Below, one piece after another: positions 16,538 through 26,250 of a stretch of DNA of 64,000 bases. The DNA comes from JAEUIE01 sp047602475 (GTDB taxonomy: Bacteria; Planctomycetota; Planctomycetia; Gemmatales; HRBIN36): the NCBI GenBank assembly GCA_047602475.1, contig JASGHE010000002.1, forward strand, positions 310,001-374,000, read 5' to 3'. The notes below the pieces were generated by a model. The model saw nothing but the letters and a program-made list of their open reading frames with translations. It was not told the origin of the DNA and did no database searches. Position numbers and translations under genes: made by a program. Within the stretch, counting starts at the first letter, position 1; each line of letters begins with the position of its first letter.

Positions 16538-16704
16538 TTCCCCTCTCCCTCCTGGGGAGAGGGGCCAGGGGTGAGGGGTTTCTTAATTGAGTTCACCCAT
16601 GTTGGTTTGGGGTTAGAGTCCATCCAAAGGTCGAGGTTCTTTATCGGAAAAGTCGATTTAGGAACCCCTCACCCCCGACCCCTCTCCCCAGGAGGGAGAG
16701 GGGA
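16538..16704. repeat. inverted pair of C-rich repeats (family D, copy 2)
   Basis: CCCCTCTCCCTCCTGGGGAG... with AGGGGTGAGGGG at 16540-16580 is repeated in opposite orientation at 16664-16704, enclosing about 85 unrelated bases. The pair lies between the convergent kinase and comEC genes and could terminate both. Confidence 0.75.
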
Positions 16705-16717
16705 GAACGAACGGTGT

Positions 16718-19177
16718 CTATTTCTCTGGCCAACGTCTCCCTGTTACTTGTGTTCTTGCTCGCACACCTTTTGCGTCCACATCAACTGTCACGCCGCCGT
16801 GTATCCAGGTTCGCCAGAGTGTTGCTCCGAGCGGCGTGTAGGGATCAGGCTTTGGCCCACGGGGGAAGGTTTCGGAACTGATGACGAGTTTTGGTTTACA
16901 CCAAGCGGCGAAGCCTTCCGTGTTCGAGACTCTCGATCCATGATGCGGTGAGACCAGCACATCGACTGGAGCGATGGGAATCTGTGTCACCTGCGACAAC
17001 CCCGGCTCTTCCAGATCGCCCGTCAGAAGAATACGGCAGCCGGCATAGTTGATGAGTAGCACCAGGCTGCGGGCGTTCTCGGTGCCTGCTGGGCCTTGAG
17101 CCGGGGGATGGAGCACTTCGATCTGAACGTCGCCTTCTTCCAGCATCGCTCCCCGGGTGATGTGGGTTAGGTTGGCCTGTTTCGCCTGCAACTGCTTCAT
17201 CGTTGCCTGGGTGCCACGGTCCGGCTTGGTGGAGAAGGTGGGTGTCATGCGGACGATGCCGACACGGAAGCGGTCGATCAGATCGGGTAAGGCGTTGAAG
17301 TGATCGAGATCAGCATGCGAGAGCAGCACCTCATCAATCTTGGTGCGACGACGGTACCAGAGGTAACTCGACACATGGCGATAAGCCACATCCGGCCCGG
17401 CCAGTGAACCGGCATCATAGAGCAGACATCGGCCACCCGGCGTTTCAATCACGACAGCGGTGCCATGGCCGACGGAGAGCACTGTCATTCGCAAGCCACT
17501 GGGCACATCGGGGCGGGTGATGACCAGCACCAGGAGTAGCCACGCCAGACCGAGGCTTGCCCAGAGTTTCCACCAGCGTTGCCAGTTCGGATAGAGAACA
17601 ACTGCGAGCATCCCGGCATAGAACCCCTGCACCCACCACTCGGGCACATCGGGCCAGTAGAAGAAGCTGTACGGGATCGCCCGGAAGGTGTTGACCAGCA
17701 GGTCGCTCAGTTCCAGCGACCAGGCAGTCATCGTGGCCAGCACTGTCGAGATGATGGGCAAACTACTCAGCAGCACCAGCATCATGCCCGACACCATAGC
17801 AAAGGTGATCGGCAAAGCTAACAGTGGCCCCAGGAAGAGCGCAGCGGGTGAGACGAGATGAAATCGCTGCATCACCAGCGGCATCGTTGCCAGCCAGCAG
17901 ACGAGTGAAGTCAGTACTGCCCACTTCAGATGATGCAAAACCCAATGAACCAGTCGCCAACTGGCCGGGCGCAGCTCCGCTTCGAGCCGATCGAGTGGCG
18001 AGAGGTGTTCCTTCTCCCACTGGTACCACGGGGCAATGATCTGGATCAGCACCAGCACAGCCAGGAACGACAACTGGCATCCCGTGTTGGCCAGATCAGC
18101 CGGGTTGAGCATGGCCACGACGATCCAGGCGAGGGCCAAGGCATTGAGTGCGTTCACCCGGCGACGCAGCCACAAGGCTAAACACCAGGCAAGCACGATC
18201 ACTGCTGCACGAACCACAGGGGGCCGGGCACCGGTAAGCAGGGTGAAGCCAATCACGAAGGCAGCCAGCCAGATCGCCCGGCTTCGCATGTCGCCGCCGG
18301 CAAAGCGGAGGATGAAGCCGACGACGGCGCAGAGAATGACGAGATGCTGCCCCGAGACAGCGAGGACGTGGTAGACGCCGGTTTGCAGATAGCCTTCGAA
18401 CTGATCGGGGGTCAGGGCCGACTGTTCTCCACAGAGTAACGCCTGAGCGATCCCTGCCTGACGAGGAGGCATGTGTTGCTGAAGCGTTTGCCTCACCCAT
18501 GCCCGTGCCTGGGCCATCATGCCCGCGATTGACCAACGGTCTGACTCTCGATGCAGGGTGATGCCTTCAATCGACTTCACACCCACGCTCGCTTGTATCT
18601 GCTGATCGAACCAGTTCTGGCGAAAGTCGATGCCACCCGGATTGACAGCGGACGAAAGAGCTGACAGGCCGCCGACGATTTCGACCCCATCGCCGATGGC
18701 TAACTGCCTCAACTCGCCTTCGACGGAGACGCGCACCCGACCGGAGACGGGCTGCCAGCGGTCGGTCAGTTGCAGCGAAGCCAGATCGACGATGAAGACA
18801 CTGTGCCCCAGTGTCCCCTGGCCCGACAACAACTCCGGCCGACGTGGCTGCTGGTAAACAACATCTTCGCTGACCGCCCCCCGCAGTTTCACCAGCGTTC
18901 GATCCTGCGTAGCGAAGTGACCAATCGCATCGCTCGGCCAGGCTTGCGTGATGCGATGCCACTGGGCAGCCAGCGTGCCGGCGACACACCAGAGCAGGAT
19001 GGCTGAGAGGGCTGACTGTTTCCGACGGATGGCCAACAGCCAGGAGGCGGTGAAGGCGATCAAGAGTGCCACCAACATCTGCGTCGGGAGAGGTACTAGT
19101 CGTTCGAGATAGACGCCCAAGCCGACAGCCAAGGCGACCGGCACCAGGGGTGCTGGTGGTGAAGTTGGTGGATTCAC
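16718..19177 (-). CDS. comEC: ComEC/Rec2-family DNA uptake protein
   Basis: ComEC forms the inner-membrane channel through which single-stranded DNA enters during natural transformation. The 819-residue chain has two N-terminal hydrophobic helices (about 12-55), a soluble OB-like region (VKLRGAVSEDV), the competence domain with many membrane helices (TGVYHVLAVSGQHLVILCAV near residue 265), and a C-terminal metallo-beta-lactamase-like domain with MTVLSVGHGTAVVIETPGG, HADLDHFNALPDLI, LLTGDLEEPGL and VDVLVSPHHGS. All three parts of full-length ComEC are present and the frame is intact. No other competence gene is adjacent. A role in uptake of environmental DNA, probably for nutrition or recombination, follows from family knowledge. 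Confidence 0.93.
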   Translation of the reverse strand: MNPPTSPPAPLVPVALAVGLGVYLERLVPLPTQMLVALLIAFTASWLLAIRRKQSALSAILLWCVAGTLAAQWHRITQAWPSDAIGHFATQDRTLVKLRGAVSEDVVYQQPRRPELLSGQGTLGHSVFIVDLASLQLTDRWQPVSGRVRVSVEGELRQLAIGDGVEIVGGLSALSSAVNPGGIDFRQNWFDQQIQASVGVKSIEGITLHRESDRWSIAGMMAQARAWVRQTLQQHMPPRQAGIAQALLCGEQSALTPDQFEGYLQTGVYHVLAVSGQHLVILCAVVGFILRFAGGDMRSRAIWLAAFVIGFTLLTGARPPVVRAAVIVLAWCLALWLRRRVNALNALALAWIVVAMLNPADLANTGCQLSFLAVLVLIQIIAPWYQWEKEHLSPLDRLEAELRPASWRLVHWVLHHLKWAVLTSLVCWLATMPLVMQRFHLVSPAALFLGPLLALPITFAMVSGMMLVLLSSLPIISTVLATMTAWSLELSDLLVNTFRAIPYSFFYWPDVPEWWVQGFYAGMLAVVLYPNWQRWWKLWASLGLAWLLLVLVITRPDVPSGLRMTVLSVGHGTAVVIETPGGRCLLYDAGSLAGPDVAYRHVSSYLWYRRRTKIDEVLLSHADLDHFNALPDLIDRFRVGIVRMTPTFSTKPDRGTQATMKQLQAKQANLTHITRGAMLEEGDVQIEVLHPPAQGPAGTENARSLVLLINYAGCRILLTGDLEEPGLSQVTQIPIAPVDVLVSPHHGSRVSNTEGFAAWCKPKLVISSETFPRGPKPDPYTPLGATLWRTWIHGGVTVDVDAKGVRARTQVTGRRWPEK

Positions 19178-19227
19178 AGCGGATGCCTTCGCTGGTGGAA
19201 CGCAGAGAGAACCTATTGCTTAACTAA

Positions 19228-20256
19228 CTACAAGGAATCCCAACCTCTCGTTTTGGTTTCTATCCTGCATAACGACTTATCTGCAGTCAGGAATAATGTG
19301 TCTCCATCCATCCCCCAGCCACAGTTGGCGGTGGCACAACCCGGATCAATGCGCCCCAGCACCTCAGCCTTGGGCGTAAATACCCAAACGCCGCCGGGCC
19401 CGGTCGCAAAGAGATTGCCGTTAAGATCGAGTTTCATTCCATCGGGCAGTCCCTTCATCTTCCCTACTTCTTTGGTGACATCGTAGAAGACCTTACCATC
19501 GCCTTGTATGTCGCCAAGAACCAAGTCGAGGGGGTACGCTATCCAGATCGCATGCTTGGGATCAGAATTGGCCACATAGAGAGTCTTCTGATCACCAGAA
19601 ATGGCTATCCCATTGGGACGGGTCAAATCTTTGGTCATCAGTTTAATCCTACCGTCTTTATGTAGCCGAAAGACACCACAATAGTTCATTTCCCTCTTGG
19701 GGTCGTCTGCACCTTTCTCCAAGCCGTAGGGCGGATCAGTGAAGAAGATATTGCCGCTACTCCAATGGATGGCCAGATCATTCGGACTGTTGAACCGTTT
19801 GCCTTCGTAACGGTCGGCCAGAGTGGTGAAGGTTTTGCCATCGTCGTTGAGCCGGGCAATCCGCCGATCGCCATGCTGACACAAGATGAGATGCTCGTGG
19901 CCCCAACCCATGATCAAGCCATTACTGCCACTTTCGCCACCACGTTTCTCAGTACCGGTGTAGCCGCTGGGTTTCAGGAACGGCTTGAGGCCCCCTTTGG
20001 CTGACCATTGCCAGACCATGTTCTTGGGGATATCGGAGAAGAGCAACCGTTCCTCACCCTCCTTCCTGCGATCCCAGACCGGCCCCTCGGCCCAGTCGAA
20101 GCCGCCAGCGATCTTTTCGATCTTGGCATCCGGGGGGATGAGCTTATCTAAACGAGGATCGAGCCGGACGACTTCGCCCATCGTCTCTTGGGCTTGAGTT
20201 ATTTGAGTGCAGGCGACCGCAGCCAGACTGGTGGCAAGAAATGCGCGACGGTTCAT
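19228..20256 (-). CDS. exported SMP-30/gluconolactonase-like beta-propeller protein
   Basis: The start is taken at 20256 because the protein then begins with a typical signal sequence (MNRRAFLATSLAAVACTQI). The open frame extends further upstream to 20331 without such logic. The 342-residue product carries the SMP-30/gluconolaconase pattern EGPVWDRRKEGEERLLFSDI, GSNGLIMGWGHEHLILCQHG, NSPNDLAIHWSSGNIFFTDP, RPNGIAISGDQKTLYVANSD and PDGMKLDLNGNLFATGPGG. Enzymes of this group hydrolyse sugar lactones with a bound divalent metal in a six-bladed propeller. The twin-Arg-type leader suggests a periplasmic location. It is separated from comEC by 50 bases and may be transcribed with it. Confidence 0.9.
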   Translation of the reverse strand: MNRRAFLATSLAAVACTQITQAQETMGEVVRLDPRLDKLIPPDAKIEKIAGGFDWAEGPVWDRRKEGEERLLFSDIPKNMVWQWSAKGGLKPFLKPSGYTGTEKRGGESGSNGLIMGWGHEHLILCQHGDRRIARLNDDGKTFTTLADRYEGKRFNSPNDLAIHWSSGNIFFTDPPYGLEKGADDPKREMNYCGVFRLHKDGRIKLMTKDLTRPNGIAISGDQKTLYVANSDPKHAIWIAYPLDLVLGDIQGDGKVFYDVTKEVGKMKGLPDGMKLDLNGNLFATGPGGVWVFTPKAEVLGRIDPGCATANCGWGMDGDTLFLTADKSLCRIETKTRGWDSL

Positions 20257-20378
20257 GAGAAGCACCTCTGGAGTGTAGGCTTCAGTTGAACCGTAAATGT
20301 GTCGTTGAGCAACGAAAAAATGGAAGTTCAAGTCACCCGAACTGCCCTTGCTTTCACTAAGGGAGTGGTATCCTGACG

Positions 20379-23300
20379 CTAATGATCGAGGTTTCTTATC
20401 TTCGGCAGCAACTTCAGAGGATCGATGACATCGGAGCCATAGGCGTGCCAGATGGTGACGGAAGCATCCCAGCTATGCACGGCGAGCTTGGTGCCGTCCT
20501 GGCTGAAGGCAAGTTTGGGGGAGAGAGCATAGTCATTATGTCTCGGTGTGCCATGATGCTTGAGGGTCAGCACTTCGAAGCCCGTTTTGGTGTCGAACAA
20601 GATGGCATTGCTGTCGTAGCCGGTTACTACCACTCGGCGGGAATCGGGAGTGAAGGTGACATAAGTTGACTCGAAGACTGATTGAGCCTTGAATTGTTCC
20701 AGGCCGGTCTCGGCATCACGCAAGCTCACCCAGTTCTTGAGAGGATCGAAGTTACAGCCGGCCAGGTGTTTGCCATCGGGGCTGAAGGCCAGGCTGAGAC
20801 ATCGGTTCAGATTAAACGGTTGAGCAAAGAGCTGCCTGCCCTGTTCATTTACGAGGAAGACCGCCAGTTCATCGGTGTCCTTGGTGCCACGTTTGAAAAG
20901 TGCTGCCGCGATGCGGGAACCATCGTGATTGATCGTCCAGCTTAGGCACCCGCGAGGCAGTTCGGCGCTGTGTACCAGTTCCTTCTTCTGAGTATCCCAA
21001 ACGTGATATCGGCACTTGTAAGGGACAGCCTTCCGTTCTTCACCGGGTATACGGAAATGGCCGGCGAAGAGCAGCCGTTTGCCATCGCTGCTGAGGTGGA
21101 CATGAATAATGCGTTGCCCGGTTGGGGGTGAAGTCCAGAGGAGCTTGCCCGTCTCGGTTTCGACGAGCATGACCTTTTCCTGCGACTTATCGATGGTGGC
21201 AAAGAGCTTGCCATCGCCGGAGAAGGCACAATCGTAACGGGGAGGCGCGGAAGCCGGTGTAGGCATCGGGGATGAGGAACTTTTGTGTGATCTTTCGGTT
21301 CGGCAGGTCGAGGAGCACGATCTGACCATTGCGGCTTTCGAAACCAGCCAGGGTGTGCCTGCCGGTGATGAAGCTATAGGCGCTCAGCCATTCGCCACCA
21401 AAGTCATCATTGAGGGCATAGTGATCCTTGGCGACATTGTGTTTGGTGTTCCAGATCATGACGTTGGCATCCATGCCGCCGCTGGCAATCTGATCGCTTC
21501 GGGGGTCGAAGGCGGCGCTCAGCACTGAGCCGATGTGGCCGCGATAAATGTGCAATATCGATCCCGCCTTAGTCGGGCTGAAAGAGGTGTCCCAGAGCCG
21601 AACACTCCCATCCAGGCCGTGCGAAACAAGCCGGTTCCCATCGGCACTAAATTGCGACCCGGTGATAAAGCCCGTGTGGCCGCGGATGATAATGGGCACC
21701 GTGTCTACTTCGCCATCGGGCTTTCGCCTCCAGACGAGGATATCGTGACTGGCAGTATTGAGGCTGTTGACCGCCAGGCGATCACCGTCTCTGGAAAGCT
21801 GCAGCGATTCGGAAGTCACATGGTTGGCCTTGAAGAGCACCTTCCCTGTGCCTGCTTCCATCCAGACCAGATCGCCTGATGGCACGGTACTGTAGGCCAC
21901 CTGTTTGGCGTTGCCGCTGATGGCGACGCGATAGTCGCCCGGCTCCAGTTGCTGTTTCCAGAGCACAGTATCGTCTTTGATATGCCAGACGCCGAAGGTG
22001 TGGTTCTTCAGCGCGAAACAAATCAGTTCGCCGTTGGCGCTGATGTCGGCGACATGTATTTCACCGGGCAGCCGAATCGTGCGGGTGATCTTGCCCTGCT
22101 TCATATCGAAAAGTTTGATATCCGTGGTAGGCTTTTTCTTATCCCACAGAATGACGAGCCCCACATCGTCAGCCAGCTTCCAGAAGTGTTTGGCAGGCAG
22201 CATCGTGGGAGGCTTCGGGTCTTCGTCATCAAGCAGGCTGTCCATATCAATGACGCATTGATTTTCGCCAGCATCGCCAATGACAGCTTTGGTGCCGTTG
22301 AGCGCCAGTTGCAGTTCGCGGAGCGGGTACTTCCAGGTGCGAAGAACCCTCGAGTGCCAAAGCTTGCCGACCTTTTCCGGTTCGTGCATGAGCAGTCGTC
22401 CGGGGTACGTTTCCATCCGCTCATCGCCAAAGTACTCAGCCCCTTCGATGCTGAAGAGCATGTTCCGGGTGGGATGGAAGACGACGCGCTGGACATAGTC
22501 ATGGGAACTGACCATGTGATGTTCCATCGGTCTGCACAACCGAAGGAGGTGGTACCATTCCCAACTCCGAGCCGCCGCCAGGGTGGGCGACTTGACGCAT
22601 TCGGTAAGCAACATGGTCGGACGGGTAAGCTGTCCCTGCCGCAGCAGGAGATCAGACTGAGCGATTTTGCTGAAATAGAGGGCGAGCTGAGCCTGGTTTT
22701 CTGATTGCTTAGCCTGGAACTCGGCCTGGTGAGCTTGTCCTTCAGCGTTTCGTGCCGCGTCACGGGCAGCTTCGGCATCGTGAAACTGGGTGACAGCCAG
22801 TTGACGATCCTTATCCGCCTGCCTCCAGAAGCTGGCGATGACGATGAGGGCGATGGTGACCACGCTGAAGAGCAGGCCGGCCAGGGTAGCAATGGTAGGA
22901 TGCCGCTGCATCCACTTGGTGACCCGTTGCCATTCAGTGAGGGGCCGGGCCAGGATCGGTTCGTTATGGAGGAAACGAGTGAGGTCTTCAGCCAGGGCGT
23001 TGGCTGAGGCATAGCGAGCCTTGGGGGTTTTCTCCAGGCACTTGAGGCAGATGGTTTCGAGATCGATCGAAATCCTGGGCTTCACGCTGCGGGGGGCAGC
23101 GGGCTCTTTCGTCTGGGCATCCATCAACATCTTGAGGATGTCGCCATCATCGTAGGGAAGCTGCCCGGTGAGGAGTTCGTAGAAGATGACGCCGAGCGAA
23201 TAGATATCGACGGACGAGCTGAGAGCTACCGGTGTGTGATTAGCTTGCTCGGGTGCCATGTACTGTGGCGTGCCGACCATGAGCTGGGTCTTGGTCAGAT

Positions 23301-23997
23301 CACGACGACCTTCGCCATCGACAGCGAGAGCTTTCACGAGGCCGAAGTCGGTGATTTTCGGAGAGACAGTGCTCAGTGCTGAGTGCTCAGTGCTCTGCGA
23401 GAAGGTGCTGGACGGAGCGCTGAGTTCCGAAGTCGAAGGGCTGAGCACTGAGGACTGAGCACTAATAAGGATGTTGGCGGGTTTGAGGTCTCGATGGATC
23501 AGCCCGTGATCGTGTGCATGCTGCATGGCACGGGCGAGGGTCACCATGAGGGTGGCGATTTCCCGTTCGGTGAAGGTGTGCTGTCGCATGTAGCGGAAGA
23601 GCGTGGGGCCATCGATATATTCGAGCACCATGTAGGGGTGCGGTATGCTCGACTTGGTGCCGGGCATTTCCCCCAGTTCATACACCTGCACGATGTTGGG
23701 ATGCTTGAGTTGCGCGACTGCCTCCGCTTCGATCTTGAACCTCATTCGCTGCTCAGGACTGGCGAACTCGGGATCGAGCAGCATCTTGATGGCGACATGG
23801 CGCTTGAGCTTGAGGTCGAGCGCTTTGTAAACGACACCCATGCCCCCACGGCCCAGTTCGGTGAGCAGTTCGTAGCCGGGAATGGTCGGCAGGCCGGGCT
23901 CACATTGGATAGTGAGCTCCGATTGCAGCGTATCGGGGCCAGAATCGGCCCCTAACTGCACTTGGGTCAGATCACGATGAATATAAGAAGTGGGCAT
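20379..23997 (-). CDS. Ser/Thr protein kinase with WD40 repeats (apparent frameshift near 21240)
   Basis: The kinase domain lies at residues 42-340 of the first frame: GRGGMGVVYKA (49-59), K71, HRDLKPANIL (168-177), DFGLVKA (217-223). A hydrophobic segment near 365-388 (LAGLLFSVVTIALIVIASFW) is followed by a coiled region and WD40-type repeats (for example IIRGHTGFITGSQFSADGNR, RLWDTS, YRGHIGSVLSAAFDPRSDQI). The first frame closes at 21187 after switching to nonsense near 21240. The frame one base on reads RYDCAFSGDGKLFATIDKS and continues with three more WD40-like blades to 20379. The join falls in a run of four G/C bases at 21239-21242, so one extra base is the simplest explanation. A 34-residue Ser-rich insert (180-213) interrupts the kinase core. 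Confidence 0.88.
23360..23466. repeat. low-complexity CTGAGCACT-type repeat inside the kinase gene
   Basis: Short units such as CAGTGCTCAGTGCTGAGTGC and CTGAGCACTGAGGACTGAGC form an imperfect inverted repeat. They encode a Ser/Thr-rich insert between HRDLKPANILIS and PKITDFG. The same kind of unit occurs in intergenic DNA of this window (34021-34095; related units at 6650-6672 and 30908-30972). Confidence 0.75.
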
Positions 23998-24000
23998 GGC

Positions 24001-24422
24001 ATACTAGCTTACTTCACAAATTGAGGGGAGAGAGGGAGAAATCGCGCTTCGTCGCAATCAGAAGTTTCGCCTATGATGCTGGTAGGTACTTGCGTAGCAA
24101 CTAAGGGCAAGGGTTTTGCTCATTCTGGGATTAAGGCGACATCTCACGACACGAGCTGACAATAGCCTGCAGCATCTTTACCAAGTCCCCTTTGCGGGAT
24201 GTGTGTGGCACTGTACTCGATACGCTATATTCTCCGAGTGCAGTGTAAGTAGCGCTAAGACTTCGTTTGATTCGCACTGCTTTCGAGTAGGGTGTCACGA
24301 AGACGATGGTCTGTGTCAGCGGATCATTTGTCTGTAACTGTCCTTGGGATGAGGGTGGGTCCCTCGGCATCGGGCAATCAGGGCCTGGTGTCAAATCACC
24401 GGCAGCGGTGGGGCGACCTGTC
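24001..24422. other. intergenic, degenerate hairpin element
   Basis: No gene is supported. At 24202-24245 GGCACTGTACTCG pairs imperfectly with CCGAGTGCAGTG, and a later CGCACTGC...GTGTCACG may be the decayed second arm. This looks like a worn copy of the GTAC-loop double-hairpin element. Confidence 0.4.
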
Positions 24423-24941
24423 GTGAGCGTGCTGGAAACGGGCGGACATGATCCGCTCAGATAACGGTCCGGGAGACGAACGCAAGTGAACCGCTGAGGA
24501 GGCGTCGAAACGGGAAGATGTCATCAGAACCAGAGGCCTACTCACCTTCTGGGAAGACTCAACGAGAACGATTCCTGAAGGAAGCCTGCGTTGAGGGTGG
24601 CCGGCGTAGAGGCGGCGTGAACCGGACTGAGGCCTGAGGATGGAACGTGAGAACCTGAAGTCGGGATGCCAAGGGAAAGCATCGAGGGGGTGACACTCCG
24701 AGGGCGAATACCGAAGCCCGGCTCAGGGACGGATGCATTTGTAGTAGCGGTGAAGCGGCTGTAATGGTCGTGGAGCGAAGGGATGCACAGGAACAGCACT
24801 GAACTCTAGTCAAGTCGAGAGACGATGAGCAAGAGATCAGAGTAAGGCGGTCACGCTGTTGTCTGAAGAGCCGGATGAGGCGAGAGTCTCAAGTCCGGTT
24901 CTGTGAGGGCCTGGGGGTGAAACTCCCCCGGGCTACTCGAC
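24423..24941 (+). mobile_element. group II intron lacking its reverse transcriptase gene
   Basis: The region has no open frame but shows bacterial group II ribozyme sequence. A 34-base domain V lies at 24868-24901 (GAGCCGGATGAGG...AGTCCGGTTC), followed at once by a domain VI hairpin (CTGGGGGTGAAACTCCCCCG) and a typical 3' end, CTACTCGAC, near 24941. The 5' end is placed at GTGAGCG (24423), resembling the GTGYG consensus, but is less certain. The segment GACGGATGCATTTGTAGTAG... and GGAGCGAAGGGATGCA resembles the sequence that normally precedes the intron-encoded protein. Here it is followed by under 90 bases before domain V, so the reverse transcriptase/maturase has been deleted from domain IV. 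Splicing would need a maturase supplied from elsewhere. Confidence 0.82.
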
Positions 24942-25080
24942 CGAAAACATTGCCACAGCATACTTTCTGAGTTTGATGGATTGCCACCGCGCCAAATTCA
25001 TAACAATTTTGAGATATTTGTCCTTGAATTACGCTAATAACAGTGAGAAACGTTTTTACCAACACCTCAAGGAGTCTCTT

Positions 25081-26058
25081 ATGACAAACAAGCTTCGACA
25101 GATGATCATGAAATTTCAAGGCGCTACTCGACCTGGATTGCTACTGAAGTGGCTTCTCTCGATCATGGTCTTTCTTGCACTAACAAGTCAATCTGTGCGA
25201 GCAGCAGATTTGGATACGAGTAACTTACCTGTATGGAAGTTGACTCTTGAAAATGACGACATTACCAAGCTCAATCAAGGTGCGACATTAGCAGTTATTC
25301 TAACCAATCCCCCCCCCCAAGTAACAGCTGCAATTGGGGCAGGTTTGGCAGTCATCAACACAGTGAACACTCTTGGTGGCAAAAAGGGAGTAGATATTGT
25401 TGGGGTACTGGGTTCGTCTGTACTCACGGTAACACCCAAAGGTACAAGTCCGTATTCTGCAATCGTAAAAGTCAAAAATGATGTTCAACAGCTAGGAGAT
25501 CATTGGGCCGGCATTGCCATATCAAACATTGATAAGGTTAGTGATTATCTTGCAAAGTTCGATCCTTCAAAACCCGTCAGGATTGAAATTAGAAAGGTTC
25601 AGCGTACTGTTGAGAAGATCGTAAATGGTTTATTGCGAAGACATCAAGAGGAAGAAGAAGTCACTCACATTCCAGGTGGAATGGTTGCGGACCGCGATGC
25701 TCCAGGTGACTGGGAAAAGTTCATTCTTGTAAGCTGCGGTAATAACAAGGTTGCGCTAAGGTATCACACTGGTTTTCTTTCAGCGGAAGGCGGAGGCGGA
25801 GGTAGTACTTTCGCTAACAGAAGCACTATTGGAGGTGACTGGGAAAAATGGGAAATAGTATCGCATGGAGGAACTGTTGTTAGCCTTAAATCATCCAATG
25901 GAAAATTTTTATGTGCCGAAAACGGAGGTGGGCGAGAAGTGAATGCAACTAGAAACTCGGTAGGCGAATGGGAGAAGTTTTATTTAGATTTTCACGCCGA
26001 TGGTAAAGCAACTCTAAAGACTGTTAACAAAGTTAAGTTTGTCTCTGCTCAACCTTAA
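25081..26058 (+). CDS. secreted protein with C-terminal fascin-like beta-trefoil repeats
   Basis: The start at 25081 has AAGGAG 7-8 bases upstream and gives a 325-residue protein with a basic N-terminus and signal peptide ending near VRAAD (about residue 42). The next 150 residues are of unknown type, with strands and a hydrophobic stretch (AAIGAGLAVINTVNTL, then GVLGSSVLTVTPKG). From about residue 205 come repeats of the form GDWEKFILVSCGNNKVALRY, HTGFLSAEGGGG, GDWEKWEIVSHG, SSNGKFLCAENGGG and GEWEKFYLDF, the pattern of fascin-like beta-trefoil domains that bind protein or carbohydrate partners. The gene is clearly AT-richer than its neighbours and lies 140 bases after a group II intron remnant, which suggests horizontal gain. 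A run of ten C at 25309-25318 lies in the coding part. A terminator follows. Function unknown. Confidence 0.82.
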   Translation: MTNKLRQMIMKFQGATRPGLLLKWLLSIMVFLALTSQSVRAADLDTSNLPVWKLTLENDDITKLNQGATLAVILTNPPPQVTAAIGAGLAVINTVNTLGGKKGVDIVGVLGSSVLTVTPKGTSPYSAIVKVKNDVQQLGDHWAGIAISNIDKVSDYLAKFDPSKPVRIEIRKVQRTVEKIVNGLLRRHQEEEEVTHIPGGMVADRDAPGDWEKFILVSCGNNKVALRYHTGFLSAEGGGGGSTFANRSTIGGDWEKWEIVSHGGTVVSLKSSNGKFLCAENGGGREVNATRNSVGEWEKFYLDFHADGKATLKTVNKVKFVSAQP

Positions 26059-26085
26059 TGTGCCTTGCAAAGCTCCACCATACCC

Positions 26086-26125
26086 AACAAGCCCTCGTCA
26101 CTTTCTAGACGAGGGCTTGCTTGTT
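26086..26125. terminator. intrinsic terminator-like hairpin
   Basis: AAGCCCTCGTC (26089-26099) pairs with GACGAGGGCTT (26108-26118), with further AACA/TTGTT pairing and a T-rich 3' side. It lies 30 bases after the fascin-like gene and can also stop leftward transcription. Confidence 0.8.
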
Positions 26126-26250
26126 ATTTCAATATGGCGAGAGATGTGTACTAAATTTAGGTTGTGATACCTGTAGGATATTTCCAACTACCGAAGAAGT
26201 TGACGGAATTTCTTAGACAGAATGTGATCCAACGGTTGCCTTGATTCGAC

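Noticed and set aside
24542..25119. Short leftward frames across the intron region
   Set aside because: They cover conserved ribozyme domains V and VI, which are not translated.
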